DNA of 64,000 bases from Desulfocucumis sp964643075 (lineage in GTDB: Bacteria; Bacillota; Desulfotomaculia; Desulfotomaculales; Desulfocucumaceae), in assembly GCA_964643075.1 (NCBI GenBank), contig CAZXQO010000024.1, forward strand, positions 5,574 through 69,573. The letters are read 5' to 3'. Below the pieces are notes generated by a model. The model saw only the letters and a list, made by a program, of their open reading frames with translations, was not told the DNA's origin and did not search any database. Each line of letters opens with the position of its first letter. Within the stretch, counting starts at the first letter, position 1. Made by a program: the position numbers and the translations under genes. Shown piece by piece: positions 36,840-44,926 of this stretch.

Positions 36840-36910
36840 AAGGGCCGAAGGGCGGCCTTTTTTTCGCCGTTTTTGGCCTTTTCGGCAGTCCGGAAGGCCG
36901 AAAAAAACTC
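36840..36910 (+). terminator. GC-rich hairpin region with T-tract after the RLP operon
   Basis: GGGCC/GGCC-type arms followed by seven T, then a second self-complementary stretch (GGCC..GGCC) with an A-tract. Two overlapping structures are possible; one is probably the operon's terminator. Confidence 0.5.
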
Positions 36911-37045
36911 CGGCTGAAGAAGTTCAATTTTTTGCCTGTTCGGGTTGGCGTTCCCGGGAACAGCACCATCTGCTGTTCCCTTGACACCGTCTAGCCGGGA
37001 TAATACAATGGTTGCAAATATAGAATCTGGAAGGAGATGGCGGGT

Positions 37046-37609
37046 ATGAGTCTGTCCGTGCCTCCGGCCGGTGAGATCATCCTCACCTACGAAGACTACC
37101 TGTGTTTCCCGGACGATGGTAAGCGCTATGAAATCCTGGAAGGAGTGCTTCATGTGGTTCCATCACCCACCATCCGTCACCAGCGCATCTCACGCGAATT
37201 GGAATTCATAATCCATGGCTATGTTATCCAGAACGGCCTGGGGGAAATTTTTGACGCACCGCTGGATGTTGTGTTCAGCAGTACCAGCATTGCCCAGCCG
37301 GACCTGATTTTTGTTTCGCAGGCTAGGCAGTTGGTGATTACGGAAAAGCACATCGCCGGTGCTCCCGACCTGGTAGTGGAGATCCTGTCTCCTTCCACAT
37401 CAGCCTCCGACCGGGTGACCAAAGCCCAGGTCTATGCCCGTTACGGGGTACCTTACTACTGGGTGGTGGACCCGGAAAAGAAGGCAGTGGAAGAGTTCCG
37501 CCTGGAGCGGGGCATCTATATGCTTATACGCAGTTGGGAAGACGAGGAAATGTTCCTGCCGGAAATCTTTCCCGGGTTGCAGGTGGACCTGCGAAAACTG
37601 TGGATATAA
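37046..37609 (+). CDS. Uma2-family (DUF820) restriction endonuclease-like protein
   Basis: 187 residues. TYEDYLCFPDDGKRYEILEG and later IAQPDLIFVSQ, PDLVVEILSPSTSASDRVTKAQVYARYGVPYYWVVDPEKK match Uma2, a PD-(D/E)xK nuclease-fold family with unknown role. The catalytic Asp, Glu and Lys positions (D in QPDL, E in VEIL) appear intact. ATG 37046 is placed 10 nt after AAGGAG. Stand-alone gene. Confidence 0.85.
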   Translation: MSLSVPPAGEIILTYEDYLCFPDDGKRYEILEGVLHVVPSPTIRHQRISRELEFIIHGYVIQNGLGEIFDAPLDVVFSSTSIAQPDLIFVSQARQLVITEKHIAGAPDLVVEILSPSTSASDRVTKAQVYARYGVPYYWVVDPEKKAVEEFRLERGIYMLIRSWEDEEMFLPEIFPGLQVDLRKLWI

Positions 37610-38059
37610 CGTTGTTATACAGGTATTCAGAGAATCTTCTTTTCTTTGTTATAACCCCTTGCACCATAAGGCTGCAGAGTGTTTAGCCACTTGTCTTCCA
37701 GGGCTGACAGGGCATTGCGCCAATCATCTTTGGTATTTTCTTCTGTCTTGATTATTGTCAGAAGGAATAGATGGCAAAATAGAGAATAATGATTCAACTG
37801 AAAAAATCTCCGAGCCCGTTTGCCTAAGCTGAACAGTACCGGCATGCGGGCCGATAGGGTATATTGGGAAACCGGCATGCCTCCCGTTGCGGAAAGGAGA
37901 TAATGTGACTTTGGCTTCAGCCGGGGTTTATTTTGTCTTTTCGCAAAATTGCCCCGGTTTATTTTATTTTCCGGCCCGCCGTTCTGAAATATGCTGTGGG
38001 CTTCAAACCGGGGTTCACCGGGGTACGGTCATGCCTTCCTTATGGAGAGGAGTACGGGT
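37610..38059. other. 450-bp gap with no supported gene
   Basis: There is a weak minus-strand frame (37627-37878) without family features or ribosome binding site. CCGGCATGC occurs twice (about 37840 and 37872). Nothing else recognised. Confidence 0.4.
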
Positions 38060-38506
38060 GTGGAAACAATTTGCAACCTTTTTGAGCGGAGCCTGGACAC
38101 GTCCGGTGAGAGATCAAGGCAAAGTATAATTAATAGAGTAACGCTAAAATTACTGGTGGAAGAATTCAGCGAAGTGGAAGTCCTGCCAATGTTTCTCTGG
38201 CACCTGGCAGATCTTGACCCGCCTATCGGCCGCGGTGAACAGCTGGTTTTTCTTGCTTTTTTCAGGATGTTTCAGAGCTACTCCGGCATAAGCATAAAAA
38301 GCATGGAAGAGGCCTTCGATATTTTGGAAATTTCCAGGGAGAAACTGAATATGCCCTCAAAAGAAATAATTAAATGTGCCAAAATTTCCTACTGGCAAAA
38401 TTTTGATGGTTTATTTTCCGATATTAACGACTTCCTGACTAAAGCCAGTGAAATCGGCAAAAAGAAAAAGGCGTTTAATTATTTGTGCCATTGCGCTAGA
38501 TATTGA
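38060..38506 (+). CDS. Hypothetical protein upstream of the unusual tRNA
   Basis: 148 residues from GTG 38060 (GAGAGGAG upstream). Soluble, mostly helical, with VLPMFLWHLADLDPPIGRGEQLVFLAFFRM in the middle and two Cys at the C-terminal end. I do not recognise a family. It is followed by a terminator at 38574, so the tRNA downstream is a separate transcript. Confidence 0.55.
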   Translation: METICNLFERSLDTSGERSRQSIINRVTLKLLVEEFSEVEVLPMFLWHLADLDPPIGRGEQLVFLAFFRMFQSYSGISIKSMEEAFDILEISREKLNMPSKEIIKCAKISYWQNFDGLFSDINDFLTKASEIGKKKKAFNYLCHCARY

Positions 38507-38573
38507 ACGATTTGATGCAACAATGAATTATGCTCCGTGGAAGTTTGTATGAAGCAGAATTATTGAGGTTTGG

Positions 38574-38603
38574 AGGCCCGGTGCTGTATGCGCCGGGCCT
38601 TTG
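38574..38603 (+). terminator. Intrinsic terminator
   Basis: AGGCCCGG pairs with CCGGGCCT, followed by a short T stretch, about 65 bp after the hypothetical gene. Confidence 0.65.
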
Positions 38604-38716
38604 TTAATCATGTATCAATAATCAACTTTTCTTATTCTGAACGCAGTGTAAATAAAATTATTAAATAGAACCAATAAGATATTTATATGTATATCTATCT
38701 GTTGTATTATATTTCA

Positions 38717-38813
38717 GGGGAGAAAGGGGATGGTCCTCCCACGGGCTGCAAACCCGTTGGCCTGCCGTAAAATACCGGTGGGGGTCCGGTTCGATTCCGA
38801 CTTCTCCCTTCCA
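38717..38813 (+). tRNA. tRNA-Sec-shaped tRNA with cysteine anticodon GCA and long variable arm
   Basis: 97 nt including an encoded CCA (38811-38813). The acceptor stem is 8 bp (GGGGAGAA with TTCTCCCT, one G-U at the end), as in tRNA-Sec. Anticodon stem ACGGG/CCCGT, loop CTGCAAA, anticodon GCA. The variable arm is long (CCTGCCG with CGGTGGG). T-arm GTC(C)GG/CCGAC has one bulged C, with loop TTCGATT. Discriminator is U, the tRNA-Cys identity base. The D-stem is only 4 bp. It thus has tRNA-Sec architecture with tRNA-Cys identity elements; published surveys describe minor Cys and Sec tRNAs with bulged 8/4-type branches. Charging and function are unknown. Confidence 0.75.
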
Positions 38814-38914
38814 TTATAAAATATTCTTGCGCTGAAAAAATAATTTACCGACGGAATAAAACCAAGGAGGATATTTTCCCGAGCTAATCTGGAAAAGCAT
38901 CCTTGCTAAGGTCA

Positions 38915-38980
38915 GGGGACACACCTTCTATGTTACCTAAAATTCCTTGCCCTTTTACAATTAAGCGAAGGAATGTCCCC
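38915..38980. repeat. GGGGACA-type dispersed repeat, copy 2
   Basis: Begins GGGGACACACCTTCTATG and ends CGAAGGAATGTCCCC; ends are inverted relative to each other. Confidence 0.75.
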
Positions 38981-38991
38981 AACTCATGTAA

Positions 38992-39056
38992 GGGGACACA
39001 CCTTCTTGGTTATCTAAAATTTTAACGTCTTTACAGTTTCAGTAAGGAATGTCCCC
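38992..39056. repeat. GGGGACA-type dispersed repeat, copy 3
   Basis: Begins GGGGACACACCTTCTTGG and ends TAAGGAATGTCCCC; in direct tandem with copy 2, 11 bp apart. Confidence 0.75.
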
Positions 39057-39076
39057 AATTTACTACCAAAAACTAA

Positions 39077-39280
39077 TTATTTAGCAATCATTACCGAACT
39101 GGCTTTAACCAGGGCAGTAATTTCATCGCCTGTTTTCAGCCCCAGCCGGTTAACCGAGCCGGTGGTTATTGTGGAGCACATTTCCTGCCCACCTACATCC
39201 AGGACCAGTTCCGACATTATAGCGTCGGACTTTATTTCCTTAATACGCGCCTTTAATCTGTTTCTTGTGCTTAGTTCCAT
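39077..39280 (-). CDS. mop: Mop-type molybdenum-pterin-binding protein (molbindin, TOBE domain)
   Basis: 67 residues, one Mop domain: STRNRLKARIKEIKSDAIMSELVLDVGG, then TTGSVNRLGLKTGDEITALVKASSVMIAK. Such proteins assemble into hexamers that store molybdate or tungstate in the cytoplasm. It is the last gene of the large Mo/W block, 84 bp after modD. Confidence 0.9.
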   Translation of the reverse strand: MELSTRNRLKARIKEIKSDAIMSELVLDVGGQEMCSTITTGSVNRLGLKTGDEITALVKASSVMIAK

Positions 39281-39364
39281 GCAAATTCCCCCTTTTGGCT
39301 ATTTTAAGCCGGGAGGAAATATTTATACATTTTGAGTAGATGATTCTTATTTTTTACCGCCCGG

Positions 39365-40210
39365 TCATATTTTTGTTATTGTCACACCAATATCCGCAGG
39401 TTTTCCAAAATAGACTGAAGTGGTTACGATGGCGTCAATTCCGGTGCCTGCGTATTCAGCGACATTTTTCTCATTAATGCCTCCGGCCCCCAGGGCGATA
39501 ATACCTGGGTTTTTATCTTTTATGGCGGCGACGTATTTAACCAGTTCACCGGCAGGAACCTTGTCGAATTGTATGCCGTCAATCCCGCTGTCACATAGCA
39601 TTATTGCCTCCCCGAGGCTGTCCGTTTCCACGATTATCTTTTTTTCACAGGCCCTGGATTTGACAGTGTCAATCATTTTTATGAAGTTTTCCAGCCCGCC
39701 CAGAAAGTTTAAATGCTGTTTGAAAACCAGTATGGTTTCGGAGAGCCCCAGCCGGTGGGGGAAACCGCCGCCGGCGACAACGGCTTTAATGGCCAGATCC
39801 TTGGTGCCGGGAAAATGTTTCCTGGTGGTTACAATGGAAACCCCGGGATTTATGCTTTTAGCAATGTCAACCAGCTTTCTAGTTCTGGTGGCTATGCCCG
39901 AGCAGTATTCCACAATGTTTAATGATAATTTCCAGGCCATATGCAGGTCTTCAGCCCTGCCCACAGCCTCTATGAATTTATCGCCGGGTTTTAGTAATGT
40001 GCCGGAAGGAAGATGTTCGCCGGCATCTATATTCAATTTTTCAAAAACTTTCAGCACTTCCTCCGTTCCGGACAAAACTGCATTCTCCCTACAAATAAAC
40101 TGGATTCTTCCCCGCTCGGAGCCTATATCCAGCACCAGGGTGGTCAAATCAATGTACGGCACATCTTCTTTTATTAAATAGTCGATCCTTTCGTCTGAAA
40201 AATATAACAT
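39365..40210 (-). CDS. modD: ModD, quinolinate phosphoribosyltransferase-like Mo-utilisation protein
   Basis: 281 residues. EDVPYIDLTTLVLDIG, SLNIVEYCSGIATRTRKLVD, TTRKHFPGTKDLAIKAVVAGGGFPHRLGLSETILVFKQH and LGAGGINEKNVAEYAGTGID match the NadC-like fold of ModD. The family occurs within molybdate transport operons but its reaction is not established; NadC-type chemistry would be phosphoribosyl transfer. Here it sits between a FecB-like/radical SAM remnant and mop. Confidence 0.88.
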   Translation of the reverse strand: MLYFSDERIDYLIKEDVPYIDLTTLVLDIGSERGRIQFICRENAVLSGTEEVLKVFEKLNIDAGEHLPSGTLLKPGDKFIEAVGRAEDLHMAWKLSLNIVEYCSGIATRTRKLVDIAKSINPGVSIVTTRKHFPGTKDLAIKAVVAGGGFPHRLGLSETILVFKQHLNFLGGLENFIKMIDTVKSRACEKKIIVETDSLGEAIMLCDSGIDGIQFDKVPAGELVKYVAAIKDKNPGIIALGAGGINEKNVAEYAGTGIDAIVTTSVYFGKPADIGVTITKI

Positions 40211-40234
40211 ACATTTTTCTCCTTTCTAAGATAT

Positions 40235-40299
40235 GGGGACACACCTTCTTGGGTTGGCTAAATTCCTTACCTCTTAACAAATTCAGGAAGGAATGTCCC
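40235..40299. repeat. GGGGACA-type dispersed repeat, copy 4
   Basis: Begins GGGGACACACCTTCTTGGG and ends GAAGGAATGTCCC(T); lies between modD and the upstream gene. Confidence 0.75.
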
Positions 40300-40334
40300 T
40301 AATTTATTTTTTTTTGGCTGCCAGGCATTGCCTG

Positions 40335-41246
40335 TTAATTAATGTTATATATTGTTCTTTTATTTTTTTCAGTGACTGATTTCCATTTTGCAGATGGTTT
40401 GCTGAAGGATCGATTTATGTCAGTAAGACAGAAATCCGTATGATAAAAGCGCCGGTAAAATTCATTAGCTTCGGCGATAACGTCGAAGTGAAATATTTCC
40501 GGGTGCAGCACATTGGCAATGTGCATAAGCCCCAGCACCCAGCGTGGGCTGCCGAAGTCGGAGGCCGGAACGGGGTGGCCGAATATTTTTCGGTCCCATA
40601 CCGCATCCGCGCAGATGCCGGCTGCCAGACAATCTTCATAAAAATCTTCCGGCGGTGAGGATAGAAATGCAGAAATGAAAATGAACTGGGGATTCAAGGC
40701 GTTTAGCGTAGCAGCAGGTATACCCGTGCCGGGCCTGCCGCTGCCATGTACAAGCTTGTTGACGCTAAAACCTCCGGCATATTCCACCAGCTGATTTTCC
40801 ATCCGGCCCGCATTGAGGCAAAAAAGTGGTTTACCCATGGCGTAATAGACTTGCGGGCGGTATTCCGTACGGGTCAATCCGTCTTTAATTATGGATAAAA
40901 TATTCTCTATATATCCTGCCAGTTCTTCCGCTTGCTCCGTTTTGCCGGCAAGGCTGCCGAAAAGGCGGATCAAATGCAAAAAGCTCTCCGGCTGCTGGAT
41001 ACTGTGGTGCAGTTCTTGTAAGCCGCCGGAACTCAGCACATGGTCCCAAACTTTTACCATATCGCTTTTAGCGGTAACTCCTATGGTTACCAAAATGGCC
41101 TCCATGATTTCCAGCGCCCGTGTGAACGGATAGCCTCCCTCAAAGGATTCTTCCCGGAAAGCTGTTGGGGATATTTCACCGGTGGTCATGATCCGGGAGC
41201 CGCAGTTCCGGCAAATGTTTGCGCCGCCTTGATCCGTACCCGGCAC
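40335..41246 (-). CDS. FecB/BtuF-like metal-binding protein domain, 3' part of a broken radical SAM fusion
   Basis: About 300 residues with no signal peptide. It opens, in a frame without a clear start, with ANICRNCGSRI, a CxxC unit common at the end of AmmeMemoRadiSam-type radical SAM proteins. It continues into a region whose C-terminal half (HFDVIAEANEFYRRFYHTDF) closely parallels the FecB-like binding protein encoded nearby (YDMVAEVKDFYAKFYHFNL). A cytoplasmic binding-protein domain linked to radical SAM sequence is unusual. The upstream ORF overlaps by 71 bp in another frame, so a frameshift joins or splits them. Confidence 0.6.
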   Translation of the reverse strand: MPGTDQGGANICRNCGSRIMTTGEISPTAFREESFEGGYPFTRALEIMEAILVTIGVTAKSDMVKVWDHVLSSGGLQELHHSIQQPESFLHLIRLFGSLAGKTEQAEELAGYIENILSIIKDGLTRTEYRPQVYYAMGKPLFCLNAGRMENQLVEYAGGFSVNKLVHGSGRPGTGIPAATLNALNPQFIFISAFLSSPPEDFYEDCLAAGICADAVWDRKIFGHPVPASDFGSPRWVLGLMHIANVLHPEIFHFDVIAEANEFYRRFYHTDFCLTDINRSFSKPSAKWKSVTEKNKRTIYNIN

Positions 41247-41577
41247 TATTAATTTGAAGGGTCACAACCTCTTCGGGAGTCATATTGCGCAGGGACTGGC
41301 TGAAGCATCCCGTTTCCTTTACCAAAATAGTGGATATGCAGGCCGGGCAGTCAAAATTGCAGCCAATGGTGCTGATTTGTAAAAACTTGCCGGCCGGATG
41401 GTAATGCAACATGGGCATTGTTTCCACCGAAATGGGACATGTTACCAGAAAGCGGTCAGGAAAAATTTCCGATATTTCGCCCCGCTGGTTTTTATACATG
41501 CCACAGGCGCCCGTGCCGCCTTCCCGAATCCAGCAGCCTCGCTCGCATATGGTACATAGCATATTGATGCACCTCAT
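41176..41577 (-). pseudogene. Radical SAM protein, N-terminal part only, frameshifted into the FecB-like domain
   Basis: 133 codons. CTICERGCWIREGGTGACGMYKN is the N-terminal Cys region of AmmeMemoRadiSam-type proteins, and GCNFDCPAC holds the CX3CX2C cluster motif. The frame then shifts near 41245, and the rest of the SAM barrel (about 150 residues) is absent; the sequence passes directly to a C-terminal-type CxxC. It therefore looks like an internal deletion plus frameshift. If expressed as a fusion, it could still bind a cluster but hardly SAM. Confidence 0.65.
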
Positions 41578-41581
41578 TTTT

Positions 41582-41773
41582 TAAAGTAAAATCTTTGCCG
41601 GCGCGCTTGAAGAATTGCCATCTGCAATGCCTGCAAACGGGTCTTGCCGTACAGGCGCTATTGATGGATTGGACGTCCGGTATTGCAATTCTTTAGCTTT
41701 GCCGATTTTCCACGCCTGTTTAAAGAGATCTTCAGCTTCCTCTGTTGCCGTCAGGTTTTTTTTCTTAAAACCT
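41582..41773 (-). other. Possible coding remnant between the FecE-like and radical SAM genes
   Basis: A minus-strand frame reads LTATEEAEDLFKQAWKIGKAKELQYR and on to a TAA at about 41582. It has no start codon and begins at the stop of the ATPase gene in another frame. It looks protein-like, perhaps the tail of an older gene or of the ATPase after a frameshift. No family recognised. Confidence 0.3.
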
Positions 41774-42556
41774 TTAGCTTAGCAAAGGAATACATGCTTT
41801 TACCGGTTCACCTTTTTCGTTAGCTGTGTTTGTTATTTTAACGTTGATACCGTAGGCTGCTTTTAAGTTTTCCTCCGTAATCACTTCATTCGCACCGCCT
41901 ACGGAAAAGATATTGTTTCTTTGCATGAGGGCAACCTTGGTTGAACAGAGAAAGGCATGATCCGGAAAATGTGAGGTCATGATTACGCCCAGGCCTCGCT
42001 GGGAAAGGCGGTTGATCTGCTCAAGCACCCGGATTTGGTTGCCAAAATCCAGGTTTGATGTAGGCTCGTCCATGACCAGGAGTTCCGGCTGTTGGGCCAG
42101 CGCCCGGGCGATAAGTACCATCTGCCGCTCACCACCACTTATTTCAGTATAAATCCTGTCCCTGAGAAAGGAGACATTCAGGATTTCCAGAGCTTCCTCA
42201 GCAATAGCCATATCAGCCTGGGAGGGTGAACTGGCTATGCCTAAGTGAGCGGTCCTGCCCATAACCACAACGTCTATAACTTTGAAGGGAAAAGGCGGGG
42301 TATGGGCCTGGGGCACATACCCCAACGCTTTGGCCAGGCGCCTGCGCGGCCAGGTTTGCACATTTTCACCATTTATTAAAATCTCGCCTCCGCGCAGTTT
42401 CAAAAAACCCAGGATGGTCTTAAACAAGGTGGTTTTTCCCACCCCGTTAGGTCCCAGGAGGCACAAGATTTCCCCGGATTCCAGCTTGATGGATATGTCC
42501 TCAACCACATTTTGTTTGCCATAGCCGCATGAAGCATGTTTGATCTCCAGTTTCAT
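41774..42556 (-). CDS. ABC transporter ATP-binding protein, FecE/MolC type
   Basis: 260 residues. Walker A GPNGVGKTT, signature SGGERQMVLIARALAQQP, Walker B LLVMDEPTSNLD, H-loop TSHFPDH. ATG 42556 has AAGGTG upstream. Energises import by the FecD-like permease encoded upstream. This subfamily takes up siderophores, cobalamin, and also molybdate/tungstate (MolABC of Haemophilus). The location inside a Mo/W gene block favours the last. Confidence 0.85.
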   Translation of the reverse strand: MKLEIKHASCGYGKQNVVEDISIKLESGEILCLLGPNGVGKTTLFKTILGFLKLRGGEILINGENVQTWPRRRLAKALGYVPQAHTPPFPFKVIDVVVMGRTAHLGIASSPSQADMAIAEEALEILNVSFLRDRIYTEISGGERQMVLIARALAQQPELLVMDEPTSNLDFGNQIRVLEQINRLSQRGLGVIMTSHFPDHAFLCSTKVALMQRNNIFSVGGANEVITEENLKAAYGINVKITNTANEKGEPVKACIPLLS

Positions 42557-42670
42557 TTGCTGCACCTTCTTACTTTAAGCTCTTCTGGGGCATCATTTTT
42601 GCTATCCCAATCCCGGCCGGATTGAGCGTAACAGGATCTGTCACAACGTCTGCTCTCCCTTTAACCTCAT

Positions 42671-43777
42671 TCAGTTAGCCTGGTTTTGGCCCAATAAAGT
42701 TTTTGCCTGTTCATCTGTAAGGTTGAAATGATAGAACTTCGCATAAAAATCCTTGACTTCCGCAACCATATCGTAGCTGAACACATCAGGATAGAGTAAA
42801 TGGCTGAGCCATTTGAATCCAATAATGCGGTTTATTGAGGGCGGCCTGTCAAACCAGTTAAAAGGGGAATTGGGGATTTGATAGACACGGTGTTGCTGGA
42901 CAGCCTTAATATCTTTCCAGTCTGGATCGCTTAGGATTCCCTGATAGTACCCCCCCTGGTTCTCTTTCCAGGCCAGGATTACATCGGGATTCCAGGACAA
43001 TACATGTTCCAGCGACACCGGTGTCATTCCCGCGTTCATTCCCCCGCTGCCCTGTGCGGTAACATTTGCAACGTTAATCCCTCCGACTATCTGCAGCGTC
43101 TCAATATGTGTCGAGCCATCGGGCTCCGTCTGTAAACCCTTCATGCCTTCCGCATAATATACTCTGACACGCTTGTCCTGAGGTATTTTAGCTGCTTTTG
43201 CTGAAACATCGGCGATTGTATTGCTGCAATAATCCGCCAGTTCCTTAGCCCTGGTTTTTTCACCAAGCAGATTCCCTAGGAATTCTATAGACTTGTCCAT
43301 CCTGGTGACAGGAGAATCTACTAAGACTACCGGTATCACCAATTGTTTCTGGATTTTGTCGGCAATTGAAACCTCTGTTTTGGAAATATCGCCCATGTCG
43401 ATTATGACATCAGGGTGTATTTTCAATAATTCATCTACATTGCCTGTGTTTTTGGCATACCAGCCCCCGAGATTGGGTAAATTTTGATACTCGGGCAGAA
43501 TGAATTTTTTATCCTCAGGCCGCAGGTCATAATTCCACCCCGCCATCTTATCAGGACAAAGCGCGTAGAGCATGATGCCGCCTACAGGGCTGGTGGAAAA
43601 GGCCGTTTTGATGGTGGCGGGTACAGTTACTGTCCTGCCTCCCATATCCGTAATTGTGCGCGTTGCGGAAGCCTGACCTGCCGGTGTTGAAGGAGTCTGG
43701 CCGCATCCTGCGAGATTCAGCGCAAGTAAAGCCATTATAGCCAGAATGAGTAAACAGCTTATTTTTCTCTTTTTCAA
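42671..43777 (-). CDS. ABC transporter substrate-binding lipoprotein, FecB/MolA type
   Basis: 368 residues. Signal peptide with lipobox LAGC (about residues 22-25). TRTITDMGGRTVTVPATIKTAF begins the binding-protein fold, IHPDVIIDMGD and WNPDVILAW mark the two lobes, linked by a long helix as in class III binding proteins. It captures the metal oxyanion or chelate outside the membrane. A paralogous domain lacking a signal peptide is encoded downstream at 40335. Confidence 0.85.
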   Translation of the reverse strand: MKKRKISCLLILAIMALLALNLAGCGQTPSTPAGQASATRTITDMGGRTVTVPATIKTAFSTSPVGGIMLYALCPDKMAGWNYDLRPEDKKFILPEYQNLPNLGGWYAKNTGNVDELLKIHPDVIIDMGDISKTEVSIADKIQKQLVIPVVLVDSPVTRMDKSIEFLGNLLGEKTRAKELADYCSNTIADVSAKAAKIPQDKRVRVYYAEGMKGLQTEPDGSTHIETLQIVGGINVANVTAQGSGGMNAGMTPVSLEHVLSWNPDVILAWKENQGGYYQGILSDPDWKDIKAVQQHRVYQIPNSPFNWFDRPPSINRIIGFKWLSHLLYPDVFSYDMVAEVKDFYAKFYHFNLTDEQAKTLLGQNQAN

Positions 43778-43855
43778 TACAATCTTCTCCTCACATAGTT
43801 TAATTGGGCCTGTTCTGCCGGTTTTTATGCCTGCACAGGTTGTTCCCCCTGCTCA

Positions 43856-44926
43856 CTACCAATTCTTCCGGCCGGACACCAGCAGGTAGAAAAAAAACGG
43901 CGCTCCAATAAGTGCGGTGAGAACCCCCAGGGGAATCTCAACAGAAGATATGCACCTGGCCAGATCATCAACAAACAGGAGATAGGCGCTCCCGAGAATA
44001 ATCGAAGCCGGCAACAGCACCTTGTAGTTAGGTCCGACAATCATGCGGGCCCAATGCGGTATGATTAACCCCACCCAGCCGACGAGGCCGCTCACTGATA
44101 CAGCGGCCGCTGTCATGAGCGTAGAGCAAACAATCACAATAAACCTTAATTTCCCGGTTTCCAGCCCCATGGCCATAGCTTCTTCTTCGCCCAGGGATAA
44201 AACATTCAGCCGCCAGCGGAGAATATATAGGGGTATTCCCCCCAGCAGAATTGGAATCATACATGTAAAAACATCATGAGGAGTTACGGCAGCCAGGCTG
44301 CCCATCAGCCAGAAAGTTATGGCCGGGAGTTTGTCATAGGGGTCAGCCACAAATTTGATTAATGACGTTGCCGAGTTAAAAACAGTTCCCACCAATACCC
44401 CGGTTAAAACCAGTACGAGCATAGGGTCTAAGCGGACTTTTTTGCTGATAAAATAAGTCAGCGTCACTGCAAAAAGGCCAAAGATAAATGATGTAAACTG
44501 AATTTCAAAAACATTGAGCGAGAAATAAATGCCCAGGGCAGCTCCAAATCCCGCGCCGGCAGATGCCCCGAGAATATCCGGGGATACCAGCGGGTTCTTG
44601 AACATGCCCTGGTAAGCTGCCCCGGAGGTGGCCAGGGCAGCCCCCACCAGCATAGCGGCAAAAATCCGCGGCAGCCTCACGTTAAATACCACAATGTCCA
44701 TGGTGGCAGGCCAGGTATGTGGAATGGGAAGTACCTTGGCGGCCAAAATCATAAATAAATTTTCCGGTGACACCGGGTACCTGCCCAGAGGAAAAGAAAA
44801 AACAAAAATTAAAAGGGCTATGCCCAGGAGAATTATTTCCTTGGGCCATTGCTTTTGCGTCTTGGATTTATGACTATTCATCAGGTCAATTTCGCTTGTC
44901 TGCCCGGTTGTCATTCCGTTCGACAT
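43856..44926 (-). CDS. ABC transporter permease, FecCD/MolB type
   Basis: 356 residues with about ten hydrophobic segments. RLPRIFAAMLVGAALATSGAAYQGMFKNPLVSPDILGASAGAGFGAALG is the standard N-terminal signature (quoted in parts: RLPRIFAAML, GAAYQGMFKNPL, PDILGASAGAG), and VGWVGLIIPHWARMIVG is the ATPase-coupling region. Its start overlaps the end of the methyltransferase gene by 16 bp, so the two are translationally coupled. Confidence 0.88.
   Translation of the reverse strand: MSNGMTTGQTSEIDLMNSHKSKTQKQWPKEIILLGIALLIFVFSFPLGRYPVSPENLFMILAAKVLPIPHTWPATMDIVVFNVRLPRIFAAMLVGAALATSGAAYQGMFKNPLVSPDILGASAGAGFGAALGIYFSLNVFEIQFTSFIFGLFAVTLTYFISKKVRLDPMLVLVLTGVLVGTVFNSATSLIKFVADPYDKLPAITFWLMGSLAAVTPHDVFTCMIPILLGGIPLYILRWRLNVLSLGEEEAMAMGLETGKLRFIVIVCSTLMTAAAVSVSGLVGWVGLIIPHWARMIVGPNYKVLLPASIILGSAYLLFVDDLARCISSVEIPLGVLTALIGAPFFFYLLVSGRKNW

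Noticed and set aside
37627..37878. Minus-strand 83-codon frame between the Uma2 gene and the next hypothetical gene
   Set aside because: No ribosome binding site, no family motif, and atypical composition; listed only as gap content.
38717..38813. Calling the tRNA a dead pseudogene
   Set aside because: Acceptor, anticodon and variable arms pair fully, CCA is encoded, and identity bases are consistent; only the T-stem bulge and short D-stem are irregular.
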